Origin: JAWKIW01 sp041394145
Lineage (GTDB): Bacteria > Actinomycetota > Acidimicrobiia > Acidimicrobiales > Acidimicrobilacustridaceae
Length of the DNA: 64,000 bases
Direction of reading: 5' to 3'
Assembly: GCA_041394145.1 (NCBI GenBank)
Contig: JAWKIW010000004.1
Span: forward strand, 213,813 to 277,812
In this document: one piece after another, positions 27,929 through 37,398 of the stretch
How positions within the stretch are numbered: position 1 is the first letter of the stretch
Layout of the letters: every line of letters begins with the position of its first letter
Translations under genes and position numbers: made by a program
The notes under the pieces: model-generated
What the model saw: only the letters and a program-made list of their open reading frames with translations
Databases searched by the model: none
What the model was told of the DNA's origin: nothing

Positions 27929-28042
27929 GGCGCGAGCGTAGGTGGCTCCGCCGCGCCGTGCCCGCGGCCGCGTGGTGCCCCGGCCGCGTGGTGGCTCCGC
28001 CGAGGTCACGTCCGGCACCCGCGTCGAACCGAGCGTCGGCGG

Positions 28043-29095
28043 TCAGCCGGGGCAGAGGACGTTGGCCGTGCCGTTGGTGGACGTGACCGAGCCGGTGTCG
28101 ACGTCGACCCGGTAGTCGGCGGCGCCGGGGCCACCGCCCCCAGGTCCCGGGATGATCCAGATCGTCACGTTCCAGAGCGCGCCGCCGCCGTCGGACCCGC
28201 CGTCCGCCGAGGTCCAGTCGTAGTCCATGCCGCAGGACCGCACGTGGTCCTTGACCAGCTGCAGCGCCAGGCTGTAGTCGGGCAAGTCGCTGCGCGTCGT
28301 CGGCGGCGCCGACGTCGTGGTGGTCGGCGCCGAGGTCGTCGTGGTCGGCTCGTCGCGCGCCACCTGGAACGTGCGCACGACCCGAGCCAACGCCTCGACG
28401 TCGCGCTGGCGCACGAGCTGGACCTGCAGGACGGCCAGGTCGCCGACACCGGGGAGGTCGGTGGCGGCGATGTGCACGATCGCCATGCGGTTGTCCTCAC
28501 CGCAGCCGGTGGCGACCACGGCCCGGCCGCTCCACCCCTGATCCTCGAACGTGTGGTCCTCGGGCGCGGCGGTGCACTCGGCGAGGCTGTCCCGCTCGGC
28601 CTGTCGGTCGAGGGCCCACTCGATGCCCTTGGCGCTGAGTGCGCTCGGGTACCGGAAGATGCGCAGCCCGGCGACCGAGCGGTTGGCGTCGTAGGCCTCC
28701 TGGTCGGCCGATGCGTAGATCGTCGGGACGTCGTTGCCCTCGATCACCCGCTCCTGGCCGTCGGACTCCCACTCTTCGGGCACGTCCACCCGCACCGAGT
28801 CGGTGACGTCGGTGACCGTCTTCCAGCCGCGGTAGCTGCCACCGTCGGGCAGGTCGTCGAACACGGCCGGGTCGATGCCGCCGAGGTCGACGTCGGGGGT
28901 GGTCCGTCGGGGCGTGGTGGTGCCGCGGACCGTGGTGCCGGGCCGCGTCGTCGCCGGCGTCGCCGCCGTGTCCGGTGGCGCGGTCGCCGGCGTCACCGTC
29001 TCGGTCTGCCGGGCGCAGCCGACCAGCAGCGCAGCCGCGGCGACCAGGACCGCTCCACGCCATCTCCAGGACGACGGACCTCGGCGGTCGCTCAC
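28043..29095 (-). CDS. Lipoprotein of a four-member tandem family (long form)
   Basis: 350 residues. Lipobox AALLVGC, threonine-rich linker, then the common domain (VDLGGIDPAVFDDLPDGGSY, VRVDVPEEWESDGQERVIEG, VAGLRIFRYPSALSAKG, AECTAAPEDHTF, VATGCGEDNRM, RQRDVEALARVVRTFQV). A second Thr/Pro linker leads to an added C-terminal domain of about 85 residues with a cysteine in HVRSCGMDYDW and another in ANVLCPG at the end. The GTG start at 29095 overlaps the stop of the upstream paralogue by 4 bp (GTGA), so the two are translationally coupled. Confidence 0.82.
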   Translation of the reverse strand: MSDRRGPSSWRWRGAVLVAAAALLVGCARQTETVTPATAPPDTAATPATTRPGTTVRGTTTPRRTTPDVDLGGIDPAVFDDLPDGGSYRGWKTVTDVTDSVRVDVPEEWESDGQERVIEGNDVPTIYASADQEAYDANRSVAGLRIFRYPSALSAKGIEWALDRQAERDSLAECTAAPEDHTFEDQGWSGRAVVATGCGEDNRMAIVHIAATDLPGVGDLAVLQVQLVRQRDVEALARVVRTFQVARDEPTTTTSAPTTTTSAPPTTRSDLPDYSLALQLVKDHVRSCGMDYDWTSADGGSDGGGALWNVTIWIIPGPGGGGPGAADYRVDVDTGSVTSTNGTANVLCPG

Positions 29096-30150
29096 GGGCA
29101 GTACTCCTTCGCGATGGCGCCCTCCGAGTAGACGACGCCCTGCTCGACGTTCACGACGTACTCCGTCGTGCCGTAGTCCTCGCCGACCTTGGACAGCCGC
29201 ACGGTCACCGACCACTTGCCCGGGTCGTCCTCGATGCCCGTCTCGGTCACCCAGCCCCGTGACGCGCGGGCATCGCTGGCGTCGAACCCGCAGGCTCGCA
29301 CGCGCGCCGTGACGAGCGCGATGGCATCGTCGCCGCCACCACCGGGCACCGGCGTCATCACCGGCGCCGGCGTGGTGGTGGTGGTCGAGGTGCTCGTCAC
29401 CGGTCTGCCCACGACGAGGGAGTCCAGCGCCGCCTCCAGCGCGTCGAGATCGGCTCGGGTGAGCAGCTGCGCCTGCACGACGAGGCGCACGTCCTCGTCG
29501 TCGGTCGTGGACGCGACGAGGTGCACCACCACGGCGGGCCGGGCACCGGCCGAGTCGGCGGTGCGGCAGCCGCTCGTCACGTCGCCCCGCCCGGACAGCC
29601 GGTCGCCCTCGTAGGTGACGCTGGTGGTGGCACCGTCGCAGGCCTCACCGATGCCGTCGCGGGCGTCGAGGCGGTCGAGCGCCCAGTCGTCGCCCTCGGC
29701 GACCAGGGTCGGCGGGTACAGGTTGACGCCGATGCCGGCGACGTCGAAGCCCTCCGAGTAGGCCTGCTGGTCCTCGGTGACGTACACCGCCGGCACGTCG
29801 CTGCCCTCGACCGTGCGCACCGCCCCGTCGGTCGTCCACGCCGCCGGCGCCCGCAGGCGGAGCCGGCCCGTCTCGTCGGTGACCTCGACCAGGTCGTCGT
29901 CGAAGGCCGGGCCCTGCAGGTCGGCGAGCGCCGGTGCCTCCCACAGGTCGACCGGGGTGGCCGATCGGCGGACCGTGGTGCCCGGGTGGTCGATCCGCGT
30001 CTTCTTCTCGGGGTTCGCCGAGGTGGTGCCGGTGGCGCGGGCGGCGGTGGTGGCCGTCGTCGCCGGCTCGTCCCGGCGGGCGACCTCCTCGGCCTTCCCA
30101 CAGCCCGACAGGGCCACCATGACTGCGAGGACGACCAGGCCACGTCGCAT
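29092..30150 (-). CDS. Lipoprotein of a four-member tandem family (long form, first gene)
   Basis: 352 residues from the ATG at 30150. Lipobox VALSGC, Thr-rich linker, then the common domain in diverged form (VEVTDETGRLRLRAPAAWTT, VRTVEGSDVPAVYVTEDQQA, GEACDGATTSVTYEGD, VTSGC, TRADLDALEAALDSLVVG). The C-terminal domain matches that of the next gene: VTARVRACGFDASDARASRG, KWSVTVRLSKVGEDYGTTEY and KEYCP at the end. First gene of the four-gene block, upstream of a 265-bp region with GGGTCGAGCGGG-type repeats. Function unknown. Confidence 0.82.
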   Translation of the reverse strand: MRRGLVVLAVMVALSGCGKAEEVARRDEPATTATTAARATGTTSANPEKKTRIDHPGTTVRRSATPVDLWEAPALADLQGPAFDDDLVEVTDETGRLRLRAPAAWTTDGAVRTVEGSDVPAVYVTEDQQAYSEGFDVAGIGVNLYPPTLVAEGDDWALDRLDARDGIGEACDGATTSVTYEGDRLSGRGDVTSGCRTADSAGARPAVVVHLVASTTDDEDVRLVVQAQLLTRADLDALEAALDSLVVGRPVTSTSTTTTTPAPVMTPVPGGGGDDAIALVTARVRACGFDASDARASRGWVTETGIEDDPGKWSVTVRLSKVGEDYGTTEYVVNVEQGVVYSEGAIAKEYCP

Positions 30151-30355
30151 GCCCGCACCTCTTCGCCGCGTGCACGGCCGGTGCCGCGCACCCATGGGCA
30201 CGGTACGCCGGCCCGTTCCGCCGGGGCAGGGTCCGAGGTCCCCGTCCGATGGGTCGAGCGGGCCCGGTGCCCTCCCGTCGGGTGGTCCGACGGCCCGGTC
30301 GAGCGGGTCGGCCGTGGTGCGTCCGGGTCGAGCGGGTCGGCGGCCCCGCCTAGGC

Positions 30356-30369
30356 TGACGCCCACGTCA
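30356..30369. promoter_or_regulatory. 14-bp near-palindromic operator (copy 4 of 8)
   Basis: TGACGCCCACGTCA followed by GGTTC. TAGGCT (30351-30356), a likely -10 element for the thiolase, shares its last T with the operator, so the site would cover the transcription start. Confidence 0.75.
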
Positions 30370-30415
30370 GGTTCGCAGCCGGACCCGGCCTCCGGCCTCG
30401 AGTGGGGAGTGCAAC

Positions 30416-31648
30416 GTGAGCGTCCGCGACGCGGTGATCATCGACACCATCCGCACGCCGATCGGCAAGCGGAAGGGGGCCCTGGCCACCTGGCACCCGA
30501 CCGATCTGCTCGCCCACACGTTGCTCGCGCTGCTCGAGCGCACCGGGGTCGATCCCGAGCGGATCGACGACGTGATCGGCGGTTGCATCACGCAGTCGGG
30601 CGAGCAGGGCTGCAACGTCACCCGCAACGCCTGGGTGGCCGCCGGTCTGCCGCAGTCCGTCGCCGCCACCACGGTCGACCGGCAGTGCGGGTCGTCCCAG
30701 CAGGCCGTGCACTTCGCCGCGCAGGGCGTGCTCGCCGGCAGCTACGACCTGGCCATCGCCTGCGGCGTCGAGTCGATGACGCGCGCGCCGATGGCCTCGA
30801 ACGCCATGTCCAAGCCGGTCACCATCGGCAGGGACGACGACGCCTACCAGGTCGGCGGCCAGGGGCCGTTCTCGCGGGCCTTCCTCGACGCCTGCGACGG
30901 CCAGCTCATGACCCAGTTCGAGGTGGCCCAGATCCTGGCGGACCGCTTCGGCATCACCCGCGAGGCGATGGACGCGTACGCCGTGCGCAGCCACGAGCGG
31001 GCCCACGCGGCCACCATCGAGGGTCGGTCGGCGACCGAGATGGTCCCGGTCCCGATCACCGACGCCGCCGGCGAGCCGACCGGCGACGTGCTCACCGCTG
31101 ACGAGGGGATCCGTCCGGGCACGACGATGGAGGTGCTGGCCGCGCTGCCGTCGGCGGCGGGGTGGGACCCCGCCCTCGCGCCGGGGGTCACCGCCGGCAA
31201 CTCGTCGCAGATGAGCGACGGGGCCGCCGCCATGCTCGTGGCCGATCGCTCGGTGGCCGAGGCGCTCGGCCTGCCGATCCGGGCCCGCATCCGGCACATG
31301 GTGGTCGGCGCCGACGACGCCGTGCTCGTGCTCTCGGCGCCGAACCCGGTCACCCGCAAGCTGCTCGACCGGACGGGCCTCACCGTCGACGACTTCGACG
31401 CCATCGAGTGCAACGAGGCCTTCGCCGCCATCGCCTTGATGTGGGCCTCGGAGTTCCGGCCCGACCCCGATCGCTACAACCCGCGGGGTGGGGCCATCGC
31501 CATCGGCCACCCGCTCGGCGCCAGCGGCGTCCGGCTCATGACCACCCTGCTCAACCAGCTCGAGGAGACGGGCGGGCGGCTGGGCTTCCAGACGATGTGC
31601 GAGGGCGGTGGGCAGGCCAACGCCACCGTCATCGAGCGGTTGGGCTGA
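30416..31648 (+). CDS. Acetyl-CoA acyltransferase (thiolase)
   Basis: 410 residues, a complete degradative thiolase that cleaves 3-ketoacyl-CoA with CoA, the last step of beta-oxidation. Nucleophile cysteine in VDRQCGSSQQA near residue 94, HEAF-type motif as CNEAFAAIAL near 333, GGAIAIGHPLGASG near 361 and second active cysteine in MCEGGGQANATV. It resembles the steroid-type thiolases FadA5/FadA6 of mycobacteria in overall pattern, but substrate is not settled. GTG start at 30416. Operator copy 4 overlaps its promoter. The zinc-ribbon protein downstream starts 120 bp later and may be separately transcribed. Confidence 0.92.
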   Translation: MSVRDAVIIDTIRTPIGKRKGALATWHPTDLLAHTLLALLERTGVDPERIDDVIGGCITQSGEQGCNVTRNAWVAAGLPQSVAATTVDRQCGSSQQAVHFAAQGVLAGSYDLAIACGVESMTRAPMASNAMSKPVTIGRDDDAYQVGGQGPFSRAFLDACDGQLMTQFEVAQILADRFGITREAMDAYAVRSHERAHAATIEGRSATEMVPVPITDAAGEPTGDVLTADEGIRPGTTMEVLAALPSAAGWDPALAPGVTAGNSSQMSDGAAAMLVADRSVAEALGLPIRARIRHMVVGADDAVLVLSAPNPVTRKLLDRTGLTVDDFDAIECNEAFAAIALMWASEFRPDPDRYNPRGGAIAIGHPLGASGVRLMTTLLNQLEETGGRLGFQTMCEGGGQANATVIERLG

Positions 31649-31768
31649 CCCGGCGGACGGCGCGGCGCCGGCGGACGGCCGGCCGTGGGACCCGTGGGTC
31701 GTCCGGCCTCCCTGACAGCGCCGTACGGGGACGACAGAATTGACCCACGAAGGGGACGGGAGGTCGAC

Positions 31769-32842
31769 ATGGCCCTGCCGCGCTGCCCGCGGTGCTACAC
31801 ACCCATCCAAGAGGACTGGGACCACTGCCACACGTGCGGGCTCACCGAGGCGGAGATCGAGGAGGCGCTGGCGGCCGCCGAAGCCGGCGCGTCGTCGGCA
31901 CCCTCGGCACCCCCGGCACTGCCGCCGTCGGCGCCGCCGACCGTGCCGGCCGGGTCGGACGCGCCGCCCCCGGCGGGCCCGGGCGCACCGGGTCCGCCCG
32001 GGCCGTCTGGTCCGTCTGGGCCGACCGGGCCGACGCCACCCTCCTCGTCGTCCTCGCCGGTCGGCGACGCCGTGCCGTCCGGGTCGGGCCTCGATGCCGG
32101 ACCTGCCGGCCGCGGCTCGGCGGGCGCGACCTCGGGCGGGTTCACCGATGACGCGCCGCCCCGCCCGGCGCGCCAGGGTCCGGCGCCGCTGGCCCCCGGC
32201 GGCATCTCGCCGTGGGTGGTGGCCGGAGCCATCGGCGCCGGCGTGGTGGTCATCCTGCTCGTGGTGGTGCTGTTCCGCCCGAAGTCGGCCGACGACGGCA
32301 ACCTCGCGTCGACCGGGACGACGGCGCCGCCGCTCGGCCAGCTCGGCATCGAGCGCCGGAGCACCACCACGGCGACGACGGAGCCGCCGAGCCCCTATCC
32401 GCCGGGGCGGGCGGGCTGGATCGTGTACACCGCGCCCGACGGCCGGTTCAAGGCCGAGTACCCGAAGGCGCCGGCGCTGTTCACCGACAAGCTCTCGGTC
32501 GGTGGGGGCGACGTCGAGACCCAGTCCTTCCTCGACGTCGACGGCAACGGCGGCTACCTCGTGGTCTCGGTCGACCTGCCCGAGGGCGCCAACCCGCAGC
32601 AGACGATGCAGCAGGTGCTCAACGCCTGGGCCGCCAAGAAGGACGGCCGCGTCACCAAGAGCGCGCCGGGGGAGGGACGCCTCGAGCCGACCCGCACCGC
32701 CGTCGTCTCGGGCCCCGACGGGGTCTTCAACGTCACCGCCTTCGCCACGCCCAACCGGATCTTCCTCGTCGGCTCGGGCGGCGGGGACCCCACGGTGTAC
32801 TCCTACGACCACATCGTCGAGAGCTTCTCGCCCGGGGTGTGA
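31769..32842 (+). CDS. Zinc-ribbon, single-span membrane protein with an extracytoplasmic domain
   Basis: 357 residues. It begins with a zinc ribbon (CPRCYTPIQEDWDHCHTCG; cysteines as CxxC and CxxC), then a long Ala/Pro/Ser/Gly-rich linker (about 45-150), one transmembrane helix (VVAGAIGAGVVVILLVVVLF), and an outer domain of about 150 residues with GRFKAEYPKAPALFTDKL and SYDHIVESFSPGV. The linker has collagen-like GPPGPSGPSGP steps. ATG at 31769 with AGGTCG nearby; the longer in-frame start has no support. Function unknown; the layout suggests a cytoplasmic zinc-binding sensor linked to an outer domain. Confidence 0.82.
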   Translation: MALPRCPRCYTPIQEDWDHCHTCGLTEAEIEEALAAAEAGASSAPSAPPALPPSAPPTVPAGSDAPPPAGPGAPGPPGPSGPSGPTGPTPPSSSSSPVGDAVPSGSGLDAGPAGRGSAGATSGGFTDDAPPRPARQGPAPLAPGGISPWVVAGAIGAGVVVILLVVVLFRPKSADDGNLASTGTTAPPLGQLGIERRSTTTATTEPPSPYPPGRAGWIVYTAPDGRFKAEYPKAPALFTDKLSVGGGDVETQSFLDVDGNGGYLVVSVDLPEGANPQQTMQQVLNAWAAKKDGRVTKSAPGEGRLEPTRTAVVSGPDGVFNVTAFATPNRIFLVGSGGGDPTVYSYDHIVESFSPGV

Positions 32843-32843
32843 C

Positions 32844-32872
32844 GAGCCCGGGTCGAGCCCGGGTCGAGCCCG
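32844..32872. repeat. 11-bp direct repeat after a stop codon
   Basis: GAGCCCGGGTC is present twice in tandem with a partial third copy, immediately after the TGA at 32840-32842 and before the end of the convergent acyl-CoA dehydrogenase gene. Confidence 0.75.
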
Positions 32873-32891
32873 ACGGCGGGCGTCGGGTGGC

Positions 32892-34121
<1,230 letters not shown>

Positions 34122-34182
34122 CGTGTCTCCCGGGCGATGCGTCGGTGCTCGACGCGACCCTAGCCGGGTGCCCCCACTAAGG

Positions 34183-34196
34183 TGACGCCCACGTCA
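34183..34196. promoter_or_regulatory. 14-bp near-palindromic operator (copy 5 of 8)
   Basis: TGACGCCCACGTCA followed by GGTTC, identical in core to the copy at 30356. TAAGGT (34178-34183) overlaps its first base, the same arrangement as at the thiolase. It lies between the two divergent acyl-CoA dehydrogenase genes. Confidence 0.75.
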
Positions 34197-34203
34197 GGTT
34201 CTT

Positions 34204-34367
34204 GGAGGAGCGGTTCGGCGGGGTGCCCGCTCCGGGAGGAAGACAGGTCAGGTCGGCGACGAGGACACGGGCACCCCCGGACGGCGTGGGGCGCGAGCGA
34301 AGCGAGCGGGGCCCCACGTGCCGGAGGAGGAGCGGGCCGGCGGGCTGCCCGCTCCGGGAGGAAGACA
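34204..34367. repeat. 42-bp direct repeat duplicating the ribosome-binding region, with a hairpin between
   Basis: 34204-34245 and 34326-34367 match at 39 of 42 bases; both end in GGGAGGAAGACA, but only the second leads into ATG. Between them 34285-34318 forms a hairpin with arms CGTGGGGC and GCCCCACG around GCGAGCGAAGCGAGCG. The result is a leader of about 180 nt for the small acyl-CoA dehydrogenase gene. Confidence 0.85.
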
Positions 34368-35470
34368 TGGAGTTCACCTTCTCGGACGAGCAGGAGCAGC
34401 TGCGGGAGACGGTGCGCTCCTTCGTGCACCGCGACGCGGACATGGCCTACGTCCGGTCGATGCTCGAGGATCCGGTGGGCGTCAGCACGGCCGTCTGGGG
34501 CCACCTCGGCGACCTCGGTTGGACCGGGATGCTCGTGCCCGAGGCCCACGGCGGGCTCGGGCTCGGGTTGACCGACGTGGTGGTCGTCCAGGAGGAGCTG
34601 GGCCGGGGCATGTTCCCGGGGCCGTTCGTCTCCTCGGCGATCCTCGCCACCCTGGCGGCGCGGCACCTCGGCCTCGACGAGCGGCTCGGCGCGCTGGCGG
34701 CCGGGTCGACGCGAGGAGCCGTCGCCATCGACGAGCAGGGCCACGGCGACGTGGTCGACCGGGTGCGGGCGCGGGCCAGTCGCAAGACGGGCCGCTGGCT
34801 CCTCGACGGGCTGAAGCCGGTCGTGCTCGACGGTCACACCGCTGACTGGGTCCTCGTCGTGGCCCGGACCCAGGAGGGGCTGGGCACCTTCGTGCTCGAG
34901 AACCCCGGCGCTGCGGGGCTCGCCGTCGAGGTCCCGACGTGGGACCCGACCCGCAAGGTCGCCCGCCTCGAGCTGCGCGGCGTGCCCGCCGAGCCGGTCG
35001 GCCCCGAGGGCGACCACACCCCGCTGTGGCGGCGGGTGGTCGACGACGCCTGCGTCGCGCTGTGCGCCGAGCTCATCGGGGTGATGGAGGCGGCCAACCA
35101 CCTGGCCGTCGAGTACGCCAAGGTCCGCGTGCAGTTCGACCGGCCCATCGCCACGTTCCAGGTGATCAAGCACAAGGCCGTCGACATGCTCCATCGCCTC
35201 GAGCTGGCGCGGGTCGGCACGCACTACGCGGCGTGGGCCTCCGACGCCGACGACCCGGTGCGGGCCGAGGCGGCGGCCATGGCCAAGGCCTACGTCCCGG
35301 AGTCGGCGGTGTTCGTGACCGGCGAGTGCATCCAGATCCACGGCGGCGTGGGCTTCACCTGGGACTGCGACGCACACCTCTACTACAAGCGGGCGAAGCA
35401 GGACGACCTGCTGCTCGGCTACCACGGCACCCACCGCGAGCGGGTCGCCGACCTCTTCCTGGCCTCCTGA
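34367..35470 (+). CDS. Acyl-CoA dehydrogenase, small subunit type
   Basis: 367 residues from the ATG at 34367, which has GGGAGGA just upstream; the in-frame ATG at 34202 would translate the duplicated leader and is unlikely. Features: MEFTFSDEQEQLRETVRSFV, VEYAKVRVQFDRPIATFQVI and QIHGGVGFTWDCDAHLYYKR. It lacks the AGSD-type FAD motif of full-length enzymes, as expected for the shorter half of a heteromeric acyl-CoA dehydrogenase. Likely partner is the divergent large-subunit gene (start 34121). Convergent with the SDR at 35562 across a strong hairpin. Confidence 0.9.
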   Translation: MEFTFSDEQEQLRETVRSFVHRDADMAYVRSMLEDPVGVSTAVWGHLGDLGWTGMLVPEAHGGLGLGLTDVVVVQEELGRGMFPGPFVSSAILATLAARHLGLDERLGALAAGSTRGAVAIDEQGHGDVVDRVRARASRKTGRWLLDGLKPVVLDGHTADWVLVVARTQEGLGTFVLENPGAAGLAVEVPTWDPTRKVARLELRGVPAEPVGPEGDHTPLWRRVVDDACVALCAELIGVMEAANHLAVEYAKVRVQFDRPIATFQVIKHKAVDMLHRLELARVGTHYAAWASDADDPVRAEAAAMAKAYVPESAVFVTGECIQIHGGVGFTWDCDAHLYYKRAKQDDLLLGYHGTHRERVADLFLAS

Positions 35471-35489
35471 CCGCACCCCGCCGGCGAAC

Positions 35490-35530
35490 CGGTGACGGTT
35501 GTGTCGGCACGGGACGGACAACCGTCACCG
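35490..35530. terminator. Bidirectional terminator hairpin
   Basis: Perfect 13-bp arms CGGTGACGGTTGT and ACAACCGTCACCG with a 15-nt loop, in the 91-bp gap between two convergent genes. No T-run. The stem contains GGTGACGG and looks superficially like the operator, but the spacing is different. Confidence 0.7.
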
Positions 35531-35561
35531 ATTCGTGGGGGAAGGGGGAGGGGCGGGGCGA

Positions 35562-36416
35562 CTACAGGCCGAGGAGGTCGGTGATGTGGTGGTCGCGGCC
35601 GGCGGTGTAGCCGCCGTCGACCACCATGGCGTGCCCGGTCACGAACGACGCGTCGTCGCTCAGCAGGAAGGCGGCGACGCTGGCGATCTCCTCGGGTCGC
35701 CCGAAGCGCCCGAGCTTGTGCTCGCGGAGGAAGTCCTCGCGCACGGCGTCGAGGCCGGGCAGGTCGAACACGACCTCGGTCATGGGCGTCTGGATGAAGC
35801 CCGGGCAGATGGTGTTGGCCCGGATGCCCTGCCCGCCGTAGTCGATGGCGAGGTTCTTGGTCAGCAGCACCACCCCGCCCTTGGAGGCGTTGTACGCGCT
35901 CCCGCCGGCCGTGCCCTCGATGCCCTCGACGCTGGCCAGCGTGACGATGGCGCCGCGCTGGCCGATGGGCGACGGGTCCTGGGCCAGCATCGCCCGCAGC
36001 ACGTGCTTGGTCATCAGGAACGTGCCCGTCAGGTTCACCCCGATGACCCGGTGCCACTCGGCCGAGTCGAGGTCGTGGGTCGCGCCCGCACCGGCGACGC
36101 CGGCGGCGTGCACCAGGCCGTCGATCCGACCGTCCCGCCCCGCCACGGCGCCCACGAGGGCCTCGACGGCGTCCTCGTCGGTGACGTCGACCAGCTCGTG
36201 CCGCCAGCGGTCGCCCGGATCGAGGCCGCGGTCTCCGGGCGCCTCGCCGTCTCGCGGCGGCGCGACGTCGATGCCGACGACCGTCGCCCCCTCGGCGAGC
36301 GCCCGGCGCACGGTCGCCGCGCCGATCCCGGATGCGGCACCGGTGACGATCACGACCTTGCCGGCCAGGCGCTCGGCGGGCAGGAGTGTGGCGGAAGCGG
36401 TGTCGGCGTCGCTCAT
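35562..36416 (-). CDS. SDR family oxidoreductase
   Basis: 284 residues from the ATG at 36416, preceded by AGGGGGA. Cofactor motif TGAASGIG near residues 25-32, AAGVAGAG in place of the usual NNAG, catalytic SAYNASK with tyrosine and lysine near 175-179, and the C-terminal SFVTGHAMVVDGGYTAGRDH typical of FabG-like enzymes. Likely oxidises a hydroxyl on an acyl-CoA or steroid-type substrate. Transcribed toward the dehydrogenase pair. TAGGGT on the minus strand at about 36464-36469 may be its -10. Confidence 0.88.
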   Translation of the reverse strand: MSDADTASATLLPAERLAGKVVIVTGAASGIGAATVRRALAEGATVVGIDVAPPRDGEAPGDRGLDPGDRWRHELVDVTDEDAVEALVGAVAGRDGRIDGLVHAAGVAGAGATHDLDSAEWHRVIGVNLTGTFLMTKHVLRAMLAQDPSPIGQRGAIVTLASVEGIEGTAGGSAYNASKGGVVLLTKNLAIDYGGQGIRANTICPGFIQTPMTEVVFDLPGLDAVREDFLREHKLGRFGRPEEIASVAAFLLSDDASFVTGHAMVVDGGYTAGRDHHITDLLGL

Positions 36417-36544
36417 GGGTCCCCCTGTCGATTCGGCCGGCTGATGGCCGGGCGGGCGCCACACCCTAGAGCCGTCCTCGTTCGTGCTCGGCGGCCGCCG
36501 GACCGCTGCCGCTCGCCGAACGTGATGGCGGCGTGGGCCCGTGG

Positions 36545-37300
36545 TCAGGGCGTCGGGGTGAGCACGCGCACGACGTGGTCGAAGGTGTAGGCCGCGACGA
36601 GCTCGTTGCCGTGGTCGACGAGGTGGGCCCCGTCGTCGGCGTAGACGCTGGTGACCGGCTCGCCGGCGATGGCTGCCCCCCAGTCGATGGTCGGGACGTC
36701 GAGCTCGGTGGCGTACAGGGATCGCAGCCGGTTGATGCGGTCGGGGATGGTGGGTCCGTACCTCGCGGCCTCGGGCAGGGCCGGTGGGGTGACGGCCCAC
36801 CACACCGAGGCTCCCTTCGACCGGGCCAGGTCGACCAGCTCCTGGCACGCCTTCCGCCATTCGTCGTACATCAGCTGGCTGTCGGGTTCGACCGTGCGAC
36901 CGTCGGGGGTCACGTAGGCCTGGCCACCGCCGACCACCGGCAGGTTCGGTCCGGGGTAGGCGCCGAGCGCCTCGATGATCACCAGGTCGGGCTTGTCGCG
37001 GTCGAGGAAGTAGGCGAGCCAGGTGCGCCACAGCTTGTCGTTCCAGAGGGGGCCGGTTGCGGCCGCCCCGTAGTAGCCGACGGTGGCCCCGTGGTCGGTG
37101 AAGGGCTTGGCGATGGCGGGGGCGGCACCCCACATGATGGAGTCGCCGAACAGCATGACCTTGGTGACCGGGCGGTTGGTCGACCGGTCGACCAGCTGGC
37201 AGCCGACGAGGAGCACGAGCGCCATCGCCGCCGTGAGGGCCCGCGTGGACGCGCGGCGCACCCGAGCACCGCCGGTCATCGATGTGCGTTCGCCCTTCAC
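36545..37300 (-). CDS. Exported SGNH/GDSL-type hydrolase (lipoprotein)
   Basis: 251 residues. A basic start, hydrophobic segment and lipobox VLLVGC indicate a lipoprotein. Block I of SGNH esterases is clear (VMLFGDSIMWG, serine nucleophile), and the C-terminal DDGAHLVDHG supplies the Asp-x-x-His pair. The middle carries the block III region VIIEALGAYPG, where the usual asparagine is not obvious. Expected to remove ester-linked groups (acetyl or acyl) at the cell surface. GTG start at 37300 with AAGGA 8 nt before it. No clear operon partner. Confidence 0.8.
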   Translation of the reverse strand: MKGERTSMTGGARVRRASTRALTAAMALVLLVGCQLVDRSTNRPVTKVMLFGDSIMWGAAPAIAKPFTDHGATVGYYGAAATGPLWNDKLWRTWLAYFLDRDKPDLVIIEALGAYPGPNLPVVGGGQAYVTPDGRTVEPDSQLMYDEWRKACQELVDLARSKGASVWWAVTPPALPEAARYGPTIPDRINRLRSLYATELDVPTIDWGAAIAGEPVTSVYADDGAHLVDHGNELVAAYTFDHVVRVLTPTP

Positions 37301-37398
37301 GCCATCGTTCCTTCCCGCCCTGCCGGCAGCGCAGAGGATGGCGCCGCTCGCGACCGCAGCCTAGTGGCGCAGGTGAGCTGCCTCCCGGGGTCGCGGCC

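Noticed and set aside
34202..34366. N-terminal extension of the small acyl-CoA dehydrogenase
   Set aside because: It would encode the duplicated leader; the ATG at 34367 has its own ribosome-binding site and a normal family N-terminus.
35490..35530. GGTGACGG...CCGTCACC as another operator copy
   Set aside because: Arms are 13 bp with a 15-nt loop between convergent genes; the geometry is that of a terminator.
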